NCBI RefSeq assembly: GCF_000217995.1
Contig: NC_015676.1
Span: 1,280,103 to 1,344,102, forward strand
Length of the DNA: 64,000 nucleotides
Reading direction: 5' to 3'
Source of the DNA: Methanosalsum zhilinae DSM 4017
GTDB lineage: Archaea > Halobacteriota > Methanosarcinia > Methanosarcinales > Methanosarcinaceae
Under the pieces are notes generated by a model. It ran no database searches, had not been told where the DNA came from, and worked only from the letters and a program-made list of their open reading frames with translations. The position numbers were made by a program, and so were the translations under genes. Numbering within the stretch: position 1 is the first letter of the stretch; each line of letters begins with the position of its first letter. Of this stretch, positions 36,248 through 45,730 are shown piece by piece.

Positions 36248-37183
36248 TCAGCCCTCCCTGTGAATACGAGCCATTGGATGCCAGTAGTTATGTCCTTCAT
36301 GTTTATGTTGCCAGGTTCCATCTACAAGGCGGCGTTCTTCCCCTGGAAGTTCAGATTCATCAGGCTCTCCTAGAGATTCGTCTTTAGAAGACGATTCTTC
36401 ATCCTCTGCTTCCTGGACAGGAGCTTCAGCTGATGTTTCTGGCTCTATTTCAGTCTCCTGAGTACTGGCCTCCACCTTTTCTTCCTCTGCTACTGATTCC
36501 CCTGTAGCTTCAGTATCTACAAGTTCCTCAATACCAGTTGCAGATTTTTTAGCTTCTTCGGATTCAGCCTTCACTTCTTCTTTCACAGGAACTTCTATTA
36601 GGTTAAAATTGTCAGGAAGAATAGCACCTGGGGGAATTATACGAACCACACAGCCAATAGTACCAAGTTTCTTTACTGCTGTAGCAAATCCATAATCTAC
36701 GATATCATCCACGGGTTTACCAGCATGTTTGATATATCCATTAACCATTTTTTCCACACGTGATCTTGATCCGGTCAGCTTCCCTGAAAGAACGATCTCA
36801 CAACCAAGAGCACCTGCACCCATGATAGCACGCATTGCATTGTGTCCTGCTTTACGGAAATACCATCCTCTTTCAATGGATGAAGCAAGTCTTGAAGCCA
36901 TTATCTGAGCATTCAGAGCAGGATTCTTGACCTCCTGAGCATCAATTTGAGGATTGTCCAGATTATACATCCGATCAACCTCACGTGTCAGCTTGCGGAT
37001 TACCTTACCTGCCTTTCCAATCACCATACCAGGTTTTTCAGCATATATCGTGATCTGAGTACCCATGGGAGTCCTGTTAAGATCCATTCCGCCATAGCCT
37101 GCTCTGCTTAACTGTTTTGCAAAATATTCGTTCATTGAGGCTTTTACATAGCCGTCCTGTACGAACTTTTTCTCAATTGCCAT
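36248..37183 (-). CDS. rps3: 30S ribosomal protein S3 with long acidic tail
   Basis: uS3, 311 residues. Residues 1-200 are the normal two-domain protein: KH motif [40 protein letters not shown] and [20 protein letters not shown]. Residues 205-285 are a Glu/Ser/Ala-rich acidic region ([20 protein letters not shown] onward) of low complexity, and the last residues ([20 protein letters not shown]) are basic. Related methanogens carry such tails; an adaptation to salty cytoplasm is plausible. Adjacent to L22 with a one-base overlap. Confidence 0.96.
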   Translation of the reverse strand: MAIEKKFVQDGYVKASMNEYFAKQLSRAGYGGMDLNRTPMGTQITIYAEKPGMVIGKAGKVIRKLTREVDRMYNLDNPQIDAQEVKNPALNAQIMASRLASSIERGWYFRKAGHNAMRAIMGAGALGCEIVLSGKLTGSRSRVEKMVNGYIKHAGKPVDDIVDYGFATAVKKLGTIGCVVRIIPPGAILPDNFNLIEVPVKEEVKAESEEAKKSATGIEELVDTEATGESVAEEEKVEASTQETEIEPETSAEAPVQEAEDEESSSKDESLGEPDESELPGEERRLVDGTWQHKHEGHNYWHPMARIHREG

Positions 37184-37638
37184 TAGCGCACCTCTTTTAA
37201 AATCATCTCTACATACACAGTTTCTGTATTCTTAGGAGTAGCTCTCCCACGAGCTCTTGGACGCATACCATGTATCACACGTCCTCTCTTAGCAGATATA
37301 TGTGAAATGTACATATTCTCAGCTTCAAGACCTTTATATTCTGCATTGCTTTCAGCATTTTTTAAAATTTTCAAAAACTCCTGTGCAACTTTAACAGGAT
37401 ATCTGCCTGCTGCCATTGAGCCTTTTTTATGACCAAGGCTGTCACAGTGTCTTCTGAAAGGTACTGCCTGTTTGAGAGCAGTGACATCTTCAAGATACTT
37501 TCTTGCAGCTTTTGTACGCATTCCCTTTATAGCCCTGCCAAGTTCCCTTGATTTTTTAGGAGATATATGCAGTTCTGAACCCATTGCTCTGGCAGTTGAA
37601 TCCTTATCAGATTCCACGGAATAATTAATTCTTGCCAT
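37183..37638 (-). CDS. rpl22: 50S ribosomal protein L22
   Basis: uL22, 151 residues, archaeal length. [40 protein letters not shown] and the long beta hairpin [20 protein letters not shown] that lines the exit tunnel. Confidence 0.97.
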   Translation of the reverse strand: MARINYSVESDKDSTARAMGSELHISPKKSRELGRAIKGMRTKAARKYLEDVTALKQAVPFRRHCDSLGHKKGSMAAGRYPVKVAQEFLKILKNAESNAEYKGLEAENMYISHISAKRGRVIHGMRPRARGRATPKNTETVYVEMILKEVR

Positions 37639-37649
37639 CTGTTATCACC

Positions 37650-38063
37650 TTATTTTAGTGGAACAAATTTACTTGAACGGGTTGCTCCAACACCTGCACT
37701 GCCATGCTTAACTCTGCTTCGGGTCAGTGAGAATTCTCCAAAGCGATGGCCAACCATCTCAGGAAGAACTTCTACCTTTACAAATTCTTTACCATTATAT
37801 ACTTCGATATTCTTACCAACCATTTCTGGCAGGAATATCATGTTTCTGTGATGTGTCCTTACTGTTTCTTCTCCATCCTTGATCTTCTGAAGTACTTTTT
37901 TCTGTTCTTCTGAAAATCCTCTTTTAATACTTCGCCTTTCTCTTGCAGGAAGAAGCTCAGTAAATTCTTCAAGGCTTAATTTCTGTAACTCAGCGGTGGT
38001 TTTTCCGCGATATGTAAATTCGCCTTTTCTTTTTGGTAATCTTGATGTTGCTTTTTTTGCCAT
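37650..38063 (-). CDS. rps19: 30S ribosomal protein S19
   Basis: uS19, 137 residues from ATG 38063; the GTG nine bases earlier is part of the GAGGTG ribosome-binding site. The archaeal N-terminal half ([20 protein letters not shown]) precedes the S19 core [20 protein letters not shown] and [20 protein letters not shown]. Located in the subunit head next to S13. Confidence 0.96.
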   Translation of the reverse strand: MAKKATSRLPKRKGEFTYRGKTTAELQKLSLEEFTELLPARERRSIKRGFSEEQKKVLQKIKDGEETVRTHHRNMIFLPEMVGKNIEVYNGKEFVKVEVLPEMVGHRFGEFSLTRSRVKHGSAGVGATRSSKFVPLK

Positions 38064-38078
38064 GATATACACCTCAGT

Positions 38079-38792
38079 TTAACGTTTTCCGGTCCTCCTT
38101 GCAGCAATCTGACCTACTTTACGACCAGCAGGAGTATTTCTGCCTACTGTTGTAGGTTTACCCGGATGCTTACGATTTCCACCACCGAATGGATGGTCTA
38201 CGGCATTCATAGCAACTCCTGATACACGCGGATATTTTGTTGCTCTGGTCTTCATCTTGTGATATTTGTTACCAGCTTTCAGGAAAGGTTTGTCAGCCCT
38301 TCCACCACCAGCAACAATACCAATTGTTGCTCTACATTTTGGATTCAGCCATTTCATCTCACCGGAGGGCATCTGAACAACAACCTTTCCCCTCTCATGG
38401 GCAATCAATGTTGCAGAAACACCTGATGAACGAGCAAATCTGCCACCATCGTTTGGCTTTGATTCTATATTGCATATTGGAACACCTTCAGGAATCTCTG
38501 CCAGATATAGAATATTTCCTGGTTTGATTTCTGCACTGATCCCGCATGATATCTGCTGTCCAACAGAAGTACCTTCTGGAGCCAGTATAAAGCGCTCCTC
38601 TCCATTATCAAATTTTACCCTTACAATAGGAGCAGACCGTGATGAATCATGTTTTACGGCCGTAACTGTTCCATAGATTGTTTCATTTTCATCTACTTTA
38701 GGATGTTTGAGAGTGCCTTTATACTTGTGAGATGGTGCTCTGTAAGTTGGAGTTCCACGTCCTCTGTTCTGTGATATAAGTCTTTTACCCAT
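38079..38792 (-). CDS. rpl2: 50S ribosomal protein L2
   Basis: uL2, 237 residues from ATG 38792 (GAGGTGA upstream). [20 protein letters not shown] opens the protein; the SH3-like core and the peptidyl-transferase segment [20 protein letters not shown], with the conserved His in HPFGGG, are intact. Confidence 0.97.
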   Translation of the reverse strand: MGKRLISQNRGRGTPTYRAPSHKYKGTLKHPKVDENETIYGTVTAVKHDSSRSAPIVRVKFDNGEERFILAPEGTSVGQQISCGISAEIKPGNILYLAEIPEGVPICNIESKPNDGGRFARSSGVSATLIAHERGKVVVQMPSGEMKWLNPKCRATIGIVAGGGRADKPFLKAGNKYHKMKTRATKYPRVSGVAMNAVDHPFGGGNRKHPGKPTTVGRNTPAGRKVGQIAARRTGKR

Positions 38793-38802
38793 TAATCTCA
38801 CC

Positions 38803-39051
38803 TCACATTAATCCCAGTCTTGTAGCAATCTCATGTGCCGCATCTGTTTCTTCAAATGTGACAACTGCTTTCTTGAGACCTTTCATAGTAGTCATAGTAC
38901 TGACAGACCTTACATCAAAACCATATTTTTTTGATACATCATCTTTTATTTGATGCTTGTTTGCTCTGGTATCGACTATAAACTGGAGTTTATTATCATC
39001 AAGTTGTGCCATTGATTTTTCAGTTATGAACGGAAATTTTATTGCAGTCAT
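38803..39051 (-). CDS. rpl23: 50S ribosomal protein L23
   Basis: uL23, 82 residues: [40 protein letters not shown] and [20 protein letters not shown]. It forms part of the tunnel exit and SRP/Sec docking site. Starts next to the L4 stop with no gap. Confidence 0.96.
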   Translation of the reverse strand: MTAIKFPFITEKSMAQLDDNKLQFIVDTRANKHQIKDDVSKKYGFDVRSVSTMTTMKGLKKAVVTFEETDAAHEIATRLGLM

Positions 39052-39810
39052 TTAAATACCCCTTTCTAAATTGGATATTGCAGATTCAGTCCATATTGTT
39101 AATCTTCCGGCGTGTGTACCTGGTGCAAGATGTTCAATATTTAACGAATCAACTGGAACAGCATCAACGCCTGGAAGATTTCTTGCGGACTTTAGCAATG
39201 GAGCCTGAGAACCTGTTACTATCAGAATACTTTTCCTCTGACGATACTTTCTACCACGGCCCTTTCCTTTTCCAGCACGGATTTTCCTGCCTTCTTTAGC
39301 ACGAAGGACATCACTATAGACACCAACATTGTTCAGGTAGTTAACCAGTTCTTTTGTTCTGGTAAGTTCTTCCAAAGAATCATCTGCAACAAAAAGACCT
39401 TCGTTCTCAAATCTGTGACCTCGCTTTTTCACAATATCATAGTTCATTGTTGCAGCAATTGCGGATCTAAAAGCAATTCGTTTCTCCTTTTTGTTTATTT
39501 TCTCAGTTACATCTTTTTCAGGTTTTGGAGGATGAGCACGCCTTCCACCTACAGCCTGAGGGACTCTTGCTGCACGACTACCATTTGAAATTCGAGGAAT
39601 CTGAGCAACACCCCTTCCTGAACCCCAGGAATGTGCAGATGTTTCCATACCAGAATATAAACGAGGACCATAAGGCTGATATCTTGTAGACTGCAGGGAT
39701 AGAACTGCCTTTTTAATTAAATCCGGCCTGTAAGGCTCATTAAAAATCTCTGGTAACTCAATATTATCTTTTTCATTTCCTGACAAGTCAATAACTTTTG
39801 TTTTTGTCAT
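39052..39810 (-). CDS. rpl4: 50S ribosomal protein L4
   Basis: uL4 (archaeal L4/L1e type), 252 residues. The tunnel loop is [54 protein letters not shown]; the C-terminal Rossmann-like part has [19 protein letters not shown]-type sequence and ends [20 protein letters not shown]. Confidence 0.97.
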   Translation of the reverse strand: MTKTKVIDLSGNEKDNIELPEIFNEPYRPDLIKKAVLSLQSTRYQPYGPRLYSGMETSAHSWGSGRGVAQIPRISNGSRAARVPQAVGGRRAHPPKPEKDVTEKINKKEKRIAFRSAIAATMNYDIVKKRGHRFENEGLFVADDSLEELTRTKELVNYLNNVGVYSDVLRAKEGRKIRAGKGKGRGRKYRQRKSILIVTGSQAPLLKSARNLPGVDAVPVDSLNIEHLAPGTHAGRLTIWTESAISNLERGI

Positions 39811-39816
39811 TCAAGT

Positions 39817-40830
39817 TCACCCCTGTCTGGATCTTCTATTAATATGAACTATCTGTGGATCGCCTACACCATTCATCTTTGGTCTGACAGGCTCTCTCAA
39901 TCTCACAAGTCTTTTCGAAGGTCCGGGAATACTGCCCTTTACAAGTATATAGGAGTTGCTGACAAGGCCATAATTAATAAAGCCACCATCCGGATTCACT
40001 TCATCTGCATCGGATGACATTTTGAGAATACGTTTATTATATTCAGTTCTCTGATGATAGCCCATCTGCCCCATCTGAGGTACTCTCCAGCTTACATGTG
40101 CCGGTCTCCACGGTCCCAGAGTACCAACCTGGCGAAGACTTCCTGCACGTGAATGTTTGTGCTTTGCCATCTGAATACCCCATCTTTTAACAGGTCCCTG
40201 AGTTCCCTTACCAGTCGTAATGGATGCAACATCCACAAGGTTGCCACTGTCAAAAATATCAGAAATTTCCACTTCATTACCAAGAATTGAGCTTGCATAT
40301 TCAAACTTTGCCCGGACATCATTTCCACTGATAGAGGTTTCCATCAGATCAGGTTTTTTCTTGGGTATGCCGGTTATGTTTTTAGGAAGTGTGTATGTGG
40401 CCACTCTTATATCTGTAGCATTTCCTTCCTCTATAAGTCCTGAAATTTTGTCCAGGGCATTCTGGGTGCTGTAATCTTTGGGTAAACATATATTCCTGCT
40501 TAGACTCTCATCCAGATCAGATGCCCATGCTTCATAAACTGGCTTTTTACCATAAACGTCTTCTGCATACGCACGTATTGCAGCAACACGTATGGCAGGG
40601 GTCTCAATTATAGTTGCAGGAACAGAGATTTCAGTCCCTTCGGTTAAGCTGTTTTTCACGTTATCGATCATAATTACATGAGTCATACCAACTTTATAAC
40701 CCGCAAAGTCCTGAAGCTTTGGTTCACCAGCAGACTCAGGCCATGATCTGAATTTCGCTATGTGGCTTTTCGCTCTTTTGCGTGGACTGAATGCGAGTGA
40801 TCCTCGCCGTGGTCTATGTCCTTTTGCCAT
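39817..40830 (-). CDS. rpl3: 50S ribosomal protein L3
   Basis: uL3, 337 residues, archaeal/eukaryotic long form. [20 protein letters not shown] is the N-terminus; [38 protein letters not shown] and [20 protein letters not shown] follow. First gene of the super-operon; AGGAGG precedes its ATG. Confidence 0.97.
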   Translation of the reverse strand: MAKGHRPRRGSLAFSPRKRAKSHIAKFRSWPESAGEPKLQDFAGYKVGMTHVIMIDNVKNSLTEGTEISVPATIIETPAIRVAAIRAYAEDVYGKKPVYEAWASDLDESLSRNICLPKDYSTQNALDKISGLIEEGNATDIRVATYTLPKNITGIPKKKPDLMETSISGNDVRAKFEYASSILGNEVEISDIFDSGNLVDVASITTGKGTQGPVKRWGIQMAKHKHSRAGSLRQVGTLGPWRPAHVSWRVPQMGQMGYHQRTEYNKRILKMSSDADEVNPDGGFINYGLVSNSYILVKGSIPGPSKRLVRLREPVRPKMNGVGDPQIVHINRRSRQG

Positions 40831-40879
40831 TATTTATCCTCCTGATTATACACTTGCTTATATTTTTTTGAATTGATTT

Positions 40880-40895
40880 GTTCTTATATTTTCGG
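40880..40895 (-). promoter_or_regulatory. BRE/TATA promoter of the ribosomal super-operon
   Basis: On the minus strand CCGAAAATATAAGAAC gives a good BRE (purine/A-rich) followed by the TATA core ATATAAG. It is about 50 bp before the L3 ATG, so transcription should begin near 40862 and leave a leader of about 30 nt containing AGGAGG. No other promoter-like site this good lies upstream of L3. Confidence 0.65.
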
Positions 40896-41199
40896 ATTTA
40901 GCTGGACAAGTAGGGAAGCAAGTTAAAAACCACAAACATGGCAGGATCCTCATCAAGACAGTACTATTTGAGCTGATGATTTCAGATCAAGAAGATATAA
41001 TATGACTGCTCTCCAGTCTACCCAAGCTTGACCAGGTACCTGAACCTTGTTTTTGGTTTACATTCCAAACATTTGAAAGTGGTCGTCTCTAAAAGATTTA
41101 AACAAGCAGAACGTTCCAGGATGCAACAATGCATACATAGACGGGCATTCTACGAATTGGCCCACGTCCTGTTGTTAAATCCAACACACATCACACTAC

Positions 41200-41340
41200 T
41201 TTTATGTCCTGTTATGCCCTGTAAGGATACAGGGCTAGATATAACATCTATTTATGGAATGTAAATAAAACACCCCATATATAAATGCTGTGCATGAATC
41301 CGGATGTTCTGACATCCAGATTATGTGCACAGACAAAAAT
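41200..41340. other. Two strong hairpins between L3 promoter and iorB
   Basis: The 548-bp gap 40831-41378 has no credible gene. It holds stem A, GCCCTGT/ACAGGGC (41216-41235) with an outer TGTTAT/ATAACA pair, and stem B (41288-41332), about 18 bp with two single mismatches and a bulge around the loop TCTG. Stem B lies about 45 bp after the iorB stop and could end the iorAB transcript. A TATA-like CATATATAAAT at 41276-41286 sits between the stems and would allow a small plus-strand or minus-strand RNA. The rest of the gap is featureless. Confidence 0.45.
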
Positions 41341-41378
41341 ATCGGTTTATTTTACTATGCAGCTGGAGTTAAAGATAC

Positions 41379-41978
41379 TCATTGATCTGTAATCTGGCTT
41401 TTACCAAGTCTGAATGCTTCCATATTAATATCCAGTGTTCTGGGAGGTACCATCTCTTTTATGCACCCAACCAGAACTTCAGATTCAAATGGAAGATAAT
41501 TTGATAAAGCACCTACCATTACCACATTCATGGATTGCTGATGTCCGGCTTTACGGGCCAGGCCAGTAGCATCAAATGAATTTACAGTAAAGTTATCTTC
41601 AAGCTCCTTTAAAATGGCCGAGATGTCGGGATACTTCGATTTTCCGGAAAGGACACTTACCGGATATACAGGCTCAGTATTCATAATAACAGTACCACCC
41701 GGCGAAAGATATTCAATGTACCTGATAGCTTCTGATGGTTCAAGCGCAAGCATGATATCTGCTCCACCCGGAGGTATAAGTGATCCAAGATCACAGCCGA
41801 TCCTTATGTGATTTATGACGGATCCACCCCTCTGCGCCATCCCATGGGTTTCCGCTGCCCTTACAGAATAGCCCGATAACACTGCAGCCTTACCTATGAT
41901 ATCAGATGCAAGAATTGTCCCCTGCCCTCCAACACCGGAAATTATCAAATCAAATTTCGAGGTCTTTTTTTCACTCAT
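41379..41978 (-). CDS. iorB: Indolepyruvate:ferredoxin oxidoreductase, beta subunit
   Basis: 199 residues, the gamma/beta-type domain of 2-oxoacid:ferredoxin oxidoreductases: DLIISGVGGQGTILASDIIG at the N-terminus, AAETHGMAQRGGSVINHIRI with the conserved GMAQRGG, and ADIMLALEPSEAIRYIEYLS. With IorA it oxidises aryl pyruvates from aromatic amino acid transamination, or runs in reverse to make them from aryl acids. Overlaps iorA by 4 bases. Confidence 0.95.
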   Translation of the reverse strand: MSEKKTSKFDLIISGVGGQGTILASDIIGKAAVLSGYSVRAAETHGMAQRGGSVINHIRIGCDLGSLIPPGGADIMLALEPSEAIRYIEYLSPGGTVIMNTEPVYPVSVLSGKSKYPDISAILKELEDNFTVNSFDATGLARKAGHQQSMNVVMVGALSNYLPFESEVLVGCIKEMVPPRTLDINMEAFRLGKSQITDQ

Positions 41979-43786
41979 TCTGAAACCTCCACTATTGCTC
42001 CAAACTTACACATCTGGACACATGAACTGCAACCTGTACACATAGAATTGATCCTTGCACGTTTTGATTCTTCATCAAACTCAATTGCAGGACAACCGAA
42101 TTTTATACAGGCTTTGCATCCTGTGCACAGTTCAACATTGATAGTATAAGGTGAACATCTAATACCCATTCTTCTGGCCAGTATCATGCATGGCTGCTTG
42201 GCAACAACAACTGAAGTACCCTGAAAATCCTTTGCACTCCTGAATGTTTCAATGGTTGTGTTGATATCTGAAGGGTCCACAGTTTCAACAAACTCTGCTC
42301 CCAGGCTTCTGCACAGATCTTCAAAGCATATCTCTATAGTCTGTTCACCTGTTGCCAGTTTACCCATACCCGGATTTGGCTGATGGCCTGTCATAGCAGT
42401 TGTCCTGTTGTCAAGAACTGTAACCGTGATGTTCGATTTATTGTAAGTGGCATTCAGCAGTCCGTTTATACCAGTATGCAAAAATGTTGAATCACCGATC
42501 GAACAACATATTGGCCTCTTCTCACCAGAATTATAAATTCCGGAAGCAACAGTAATACTTCCCCCCATACACAGTGTTGTATCTACCGTCCCACTTTGGA
42601 CTCCCAGTGTATAGCATCCGATATCGCTGGGATAAATCGAATCCGGTCCAAAGGCTTTTTTCATTGCATAATATGTGGCTCTGTGAGAGCAGCCTGGACA
42701 CATTACAGGAGGACGATCTGGAAGATTCATCACTTTATTCATACTGTGAATTTTAATTTCAGGAGAATCAATATCACAGACTGTGGATATTGCCCTTTCA
42801 CATATATCCACACTGAGTTCCCCATCCCGGGGAATAAAATTCGGTCCTTTACCTTTAACTATTATATCTCGACTATAATTGCTGGCAATTATCTTCAGGC
42901 GATCTTCAACAATAGGTTCAAGTTCCTCAATAACCAGAACAGTATCCACATTGTCAAGCATCTCTCGGATCATTGATTCAGGAACCGGATATGTTCCAAT
43001 CTTCATAAAAGATACATCTAACCCCAGTTTCATAATGGCTTCCTTGGCATAAACAGAAGCAATACCTGAAGCAACTATACCAATTTTTGATCCACTGGAT
43101 ATCTCAAGCTCATTCCATGGTGATTTTTCCAAATAGGAAGCCACTTTTTCCTGAATATCCAGAAGCTGAGGGTGACGGACACAGGCATGCTTTGGGATCA
43201 TTACCCATCTATCAACCTGTTTTTCAAAATGGGGTTCTGGATTGGTATCAGGGAGGTCTGAAAGTATAATATCAGATTTTCCATGAGATATACGGGTGGT
43301 CGATCTGAAAATCACAGGAATTTTGAATTTCTCTGACATTGAAAATGCATAGGGAATCATGTCCTTTGCTTCCTGGGGAGTGGATGGGTCCAGGCATGGA
43401 ACCATTGAAAACTCTGAGTACCTGCGTGTATCCTGTTCATTCTGTGATGAATGGCATCCAGGATCATCTGCAACCAGTATAACCATTCCTCCTTCAACTC
43501 CCATATAAGCCAGAGTCATCAAAGGATCAGCTGCAACATTAACCCCTACATGCTTCATCGTAACAACAGAACGCACACCTGTCATCGCTGCACCAACCGC
43601 AACTTCCATGGCAACCTTTTCATTAACAGACCATTCCACATAGAAATTTCTGTTTTCCATAGAAGCTAGTGTTCCTATTATTTCTGAAGAAGGTGTACCG
43701 GGGTACCCTGTAATCACTTTTCCTCCACCTTCCAAAATGCCTCTAGCAATGGCAGCATTCCCAAGCATATATTCTCGGTTTTTCAT
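41975..43786 (-). CDS. iorA: Indolepyruvate:ferredoxin oxidoreductase, alpha subunit
   Basis: 603 residues. N-terminal pyrimidine-binding domain (GNAAIARGILEGGGKVITGY; PGTPSSEII), central domain II, TPP-binding domain with GDSTFLHTGINGLLNATYNK and GDS...N-type motif (about 430), and a C-terminal ferredoxin part with CTGCKACIKFGCPAI and CTGCSSCVQMCKFGA for two [4Fe-4S] clusters. Methanogens use it for aromatic amino acid metabolism. A TATA box lies at 43832-43849. Confidence 0.96.
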   Translation of the reverse strand: MKNREYMLGNAAIARGILEGGGKVITGYPGTPSSEIIGTLASMENRNFYVEWSVNEKVAMEVAVGAAMTGVRSVVTMKHVGVNVAADPLMTLAYMGVEGGMVILVADDPGCHSSQNEQDTRRYSEFSMVPCLDPSTPQEAKDMIPYAFSMSEKFKIPVIFRSTTRISHGKSDIILSDLPDTNPEPHFEKQVDRWVMIPKHACVRHPQLLDIQEKVASYLEKSPWNELEISSGSKIGIVASGIASVYAKEAIMKLGLDVSFMKIGTYPVPESMIREMLDNVDTVLVIEELEPIVEDRLKIIASNYSRDIIVKGKGPNFIPRDGELSVDICERAISTVCDIDSPEIKIHSMNKVMNLPDRPPVMCPGCSHRATYYAMKKAFGPDSIYPSDIGCYTLGVQSGTVDTTLCMGGSITVASGIYNSGEKRPICCSIGDSTFLHTGINGLLNATYNKSNITVTVLDNRTTAMTGHQPNPGMGKLATGEQTIEICFEDLCRSLGAEFVETVDPSDINTTIETFRSAKDFQGTSVVVAKQPCMILARRMGIRCSPYTINVELCTGCKACIKFGCPAIEFDEESKRARINSMCTGCSSCVQMCKFGAIVEVSE

Positions 43787-43831
43787 ATTAATCTCCTATT
43801 GATAGCAGAAAGGATGTTTAAAACACAACAT

Positions 43832-43849
43832 GAATCCTTATATATAGAT
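43832..43849 (-). promoter_or_regulatory. TATA box of iorAB
   Basis: Minus-strand AATCTATATATAAGGATT contains a consensus archaeal TATA box about 50 bp before the iorA ATG, predicting a start near 43810 and a short leader. Confidence 0.55.
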
Positions 43850-44007
43850 TTATCATGTATTTACCTGATAATTCTTCACGAGTAATATGAGTCATCATTA
43901 TTAAAATCTACTAATTATAAGATTTTACTATGTTCTTCTAGTGTAAGAAACATAATTATTTGATATGAAAAAGCAAAAAATTACGATCAAAATATCCGGG
44001 TTTGGGT

Positions 44008-44079
44008 ATTTCATGTGCCTCAGAACTCATAGGGCTCATCATATTGTCAGTAACAGTAATCATCACAGGCACATGAAAT
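44008..44079 (-). ncRNA. C/D box sRNA (2'-O-methylation guide)
   Basis: Minus-strand order: terminal stem ATTTCATGTGCCT, C box GTGATGA, 9-nt guide TTACTGTTA, D' box CTGA, spacer CAAT, C' box ATGATGA, 12-nt guide GCCCTATGAGTT, D box CTGA, then AGGCACATGAAAT, which pairs perfectly over 13 bp with the 5' arm. All four boxes match consensus and spacing of archaeal C/D sRNAs bound by L7Ae, Nop5 and fibrillarin. By the D+5 rule the D guide places the methyl on the C of ACUCAUA, which is C34 in the anticodon loop of elongator tRNA-Met. The gene begins 14 bp after the pyrF stop and may be processed from the same transcript. Confidence 0.85.
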
Positions 44080-44092
44080 CAACACATCATAT

Positions 44093-44749
44093 TTACCGGG
44101 TCACTGACTCTATTTCAGCAACAATACTTTCTGCCACTTTTTTAGGATATTGGGATTTATATATACTCCTGCCTACAATTATCCAGTCTGCCCCCGATGA
44201 TATGGCGTCTGAAGCTTTGCCGCCCTGAGCACCTACACCAGGAGACATGATCTTAAGTTCATTCCCTATAATATTCCTTATTCTCTTTAAGGAGTCAGGT
44301 CTTGTGGCAGGCGCAACTACACCGGCTGCACCGCATTCAACTGCCATCTCTGCTATAGATTCAGCTACAGGAAGGAAAAAATCAGTAGCTCCAGGATGGC
44401 TCATCTCAGCCACAACGTATACTTCCTTTCCAAATTCCTCAGCAGTTTCAATGCATGAAGAAAGACTGTCCCTTCCAGGAAATCCATGTGAGATTACAGA
44501 ATCCGCACCTGCTTTGAATACATGTTCACATATTAATTTGTTCGTATTTGGAATATCAGCAACTTTAAAATCTGCAATAACAGGTGCATATCGTGCCAGT
44601 TCTCCAATGATACCAATACCAGCTCCAAGCACCAGTGGGTACCCTACCTTTATAGCATCAACTGAATCACAGGTTTCTTCTGCTATCATGATTGCTTTTT
44701 GTTTTTCAACTACATCCATGGAAAGTATTAATCCTTTATTTTTGATCAT
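44093..44749 (-). CDS. pyrF: Orotidine 5'-phosphate decarboxylase
   Basis: 218 residues, the last step of UMP synthesis. The catalytic Asp-Lys-Asp triad is in [13 protein letters not shown] (about residue 62), with the opening [13 protein letters not shown] and the phosphate-binding end [20 protein letters not shown] and [13 protein letters not shown]. Length and motifs are of the archaeal type. Follows deoxyhypusine synthase with 6 bp between. Confidence 0.95.
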   Translation of the reverse strand: MIKNKGLILSMDVVEKQKAIMIAEETCDSVDAIKVGYPLVLGAGIGIIGELARYAPVIADFKVADIPNTNKLICEHVFKAGADSVISHGFPGRDSLSSCIETAEEFGKEVYVVAEMSHPGATDFFLPVAESIAEMAVECGAAGVVAPATRPDSLKRIRNIIGNELKIMSPGVGAQGGKASDAISSGADWIIVGRSIYKSQYPKKVAESIVAEIESVTR

Positions 44750-44755
44750 ATTTCA

Positions 44756-45703
44756 TCAATCCTTCAAGCGGCTACGTGCAGCTGCCACAATAATAGGAAG
44801 AGTAATTGTTGCATCTGAATACACGGTTACCGATCTGGCTTCCTCACCAACTTTCCCCCATGATATAGCCTCCTCTAGGGATGCTCCACTGAGACCACCT
44901 GTTTCTGGAGTGTCCATAGTCAACTGTATTGCATAATCAAATTCTTTTGGAGTAACAAGCATCGACTGGAAGATATAATTCTTAGGAACGCCACCCCCTA
45001 CAAGAAGAGCACCTGCTTTTTCAGCCTCATAACAGATATCCAGAAATTCACTCATATCAGCGAACACATCAACATTCAAAGGGTTAATTTGTTTGTATAG
45101 CCATGCCTGCAGACCAATTACACAATCCTGTATCGCAGGACAATAAACAGGCACATCATGATCTGCTGCTGTTTTGAGTATTGAATTATCATCATCCAGG
45201 TTTTTCCCAATAAAGCTTAAGAACTGGCGTATTGAGATTTTTTCCTCTCCCAGTTCACTGAAAACTGACTGCAGTTTTTCTTCCAGGCCCGTAAAATGGT
45301 GTTCTGGTAAATATACATCATATATTCGATTAATTTCATCATTTTTCAGACAGGCATCATTTATAGCATCAGTCCCCTTGTAATGATGGAGGTCCAGAGA
45401 TTCTATTATGTCATGAACCAGATTTGCACCGGTTGTTACAAGTACATCAATATTCCCATCCCTGATCAGATCAGAGATAATACATCGCATGCCTGCAGGG
45501 ACCATTGCTCCGGCAAGTCCGAAGAATTTGGTAGTATCTTCAGCTAACATCTCACAATATATATCAACCGCCTGTCCCAGGCGACCTGCACCAAATGCAC
45601 ACCCTCTCATCTGGCCTACAAGTTCATCCACATTCATACCCGGACTGATTCTGGCATGTTGAATTGGATATCTCAGTTTATCATGATCTTCCTCAATATG
45701 CAT
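44756..45703 (-). CDS. dys: Deoxyhypusine synthase
   Basis: 315 residues. Transfers the aminobutyl group of spermidine to a lysine of aIF5A. The catalytic Lys is in EEAISWGKVGEEARSVTVYS (about residue 283), matching SWGK of the eukaryotic enzyme; NAD-binding parts are FFGLAGAMVPAGMRCIISDL and DVLVTTGANLVHDIIESLD, and GGGVPKNYIFQSMLV is also typical. Because the active Lys is present it should be a true synthase and not the catalytically altered DHS-like paralogue. Confidence 0.94.
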   Translation of the reverse strand: MHIEEDHDKLRYPIQHARISPGMNVDELVGQMRGCAFGAGRLGQAVDIYCEMLAEDTTKFFGLAGAMVPAGMRCIISDLIRDGNIDVLVTTGANLVHDIIESLDLHHYKGTDAINDACLKNDEINRIYDVYLPEHHFTGLEEKLQSVFSELGEEKISIRQFLSFIGKNLDDDNSILKTAADHDVPVYCPAIQDCVIGLQAWLYKQINPLNVDVFADMSEFLDICYEAEKAGALLVGGGVPKNYIFQSMLVTPKEFDYAIQLTMDTPETGGLSGASLEEAISWGKVGEEARSVTVYSDATITLPIIVAAARSRLKD

Positions 45704-45730
45704 TACATACCTCTAATAAGTTTTACATAT

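Noticed and set aside
41028-41264. 78-codon plus-strand open frame upstream of the L3 operon
   Set aside because: It starts without a ribosome-binding site, lies over the hairpins and has an unlikely composition; it looks like a chance frame.
41288-41332. Stem B as an H/ACA guide RNA
   Set aside because: The stem is almost fully paired, with no internal pseudouridylation pocket or K-turn, despite ACA-like bases after it.
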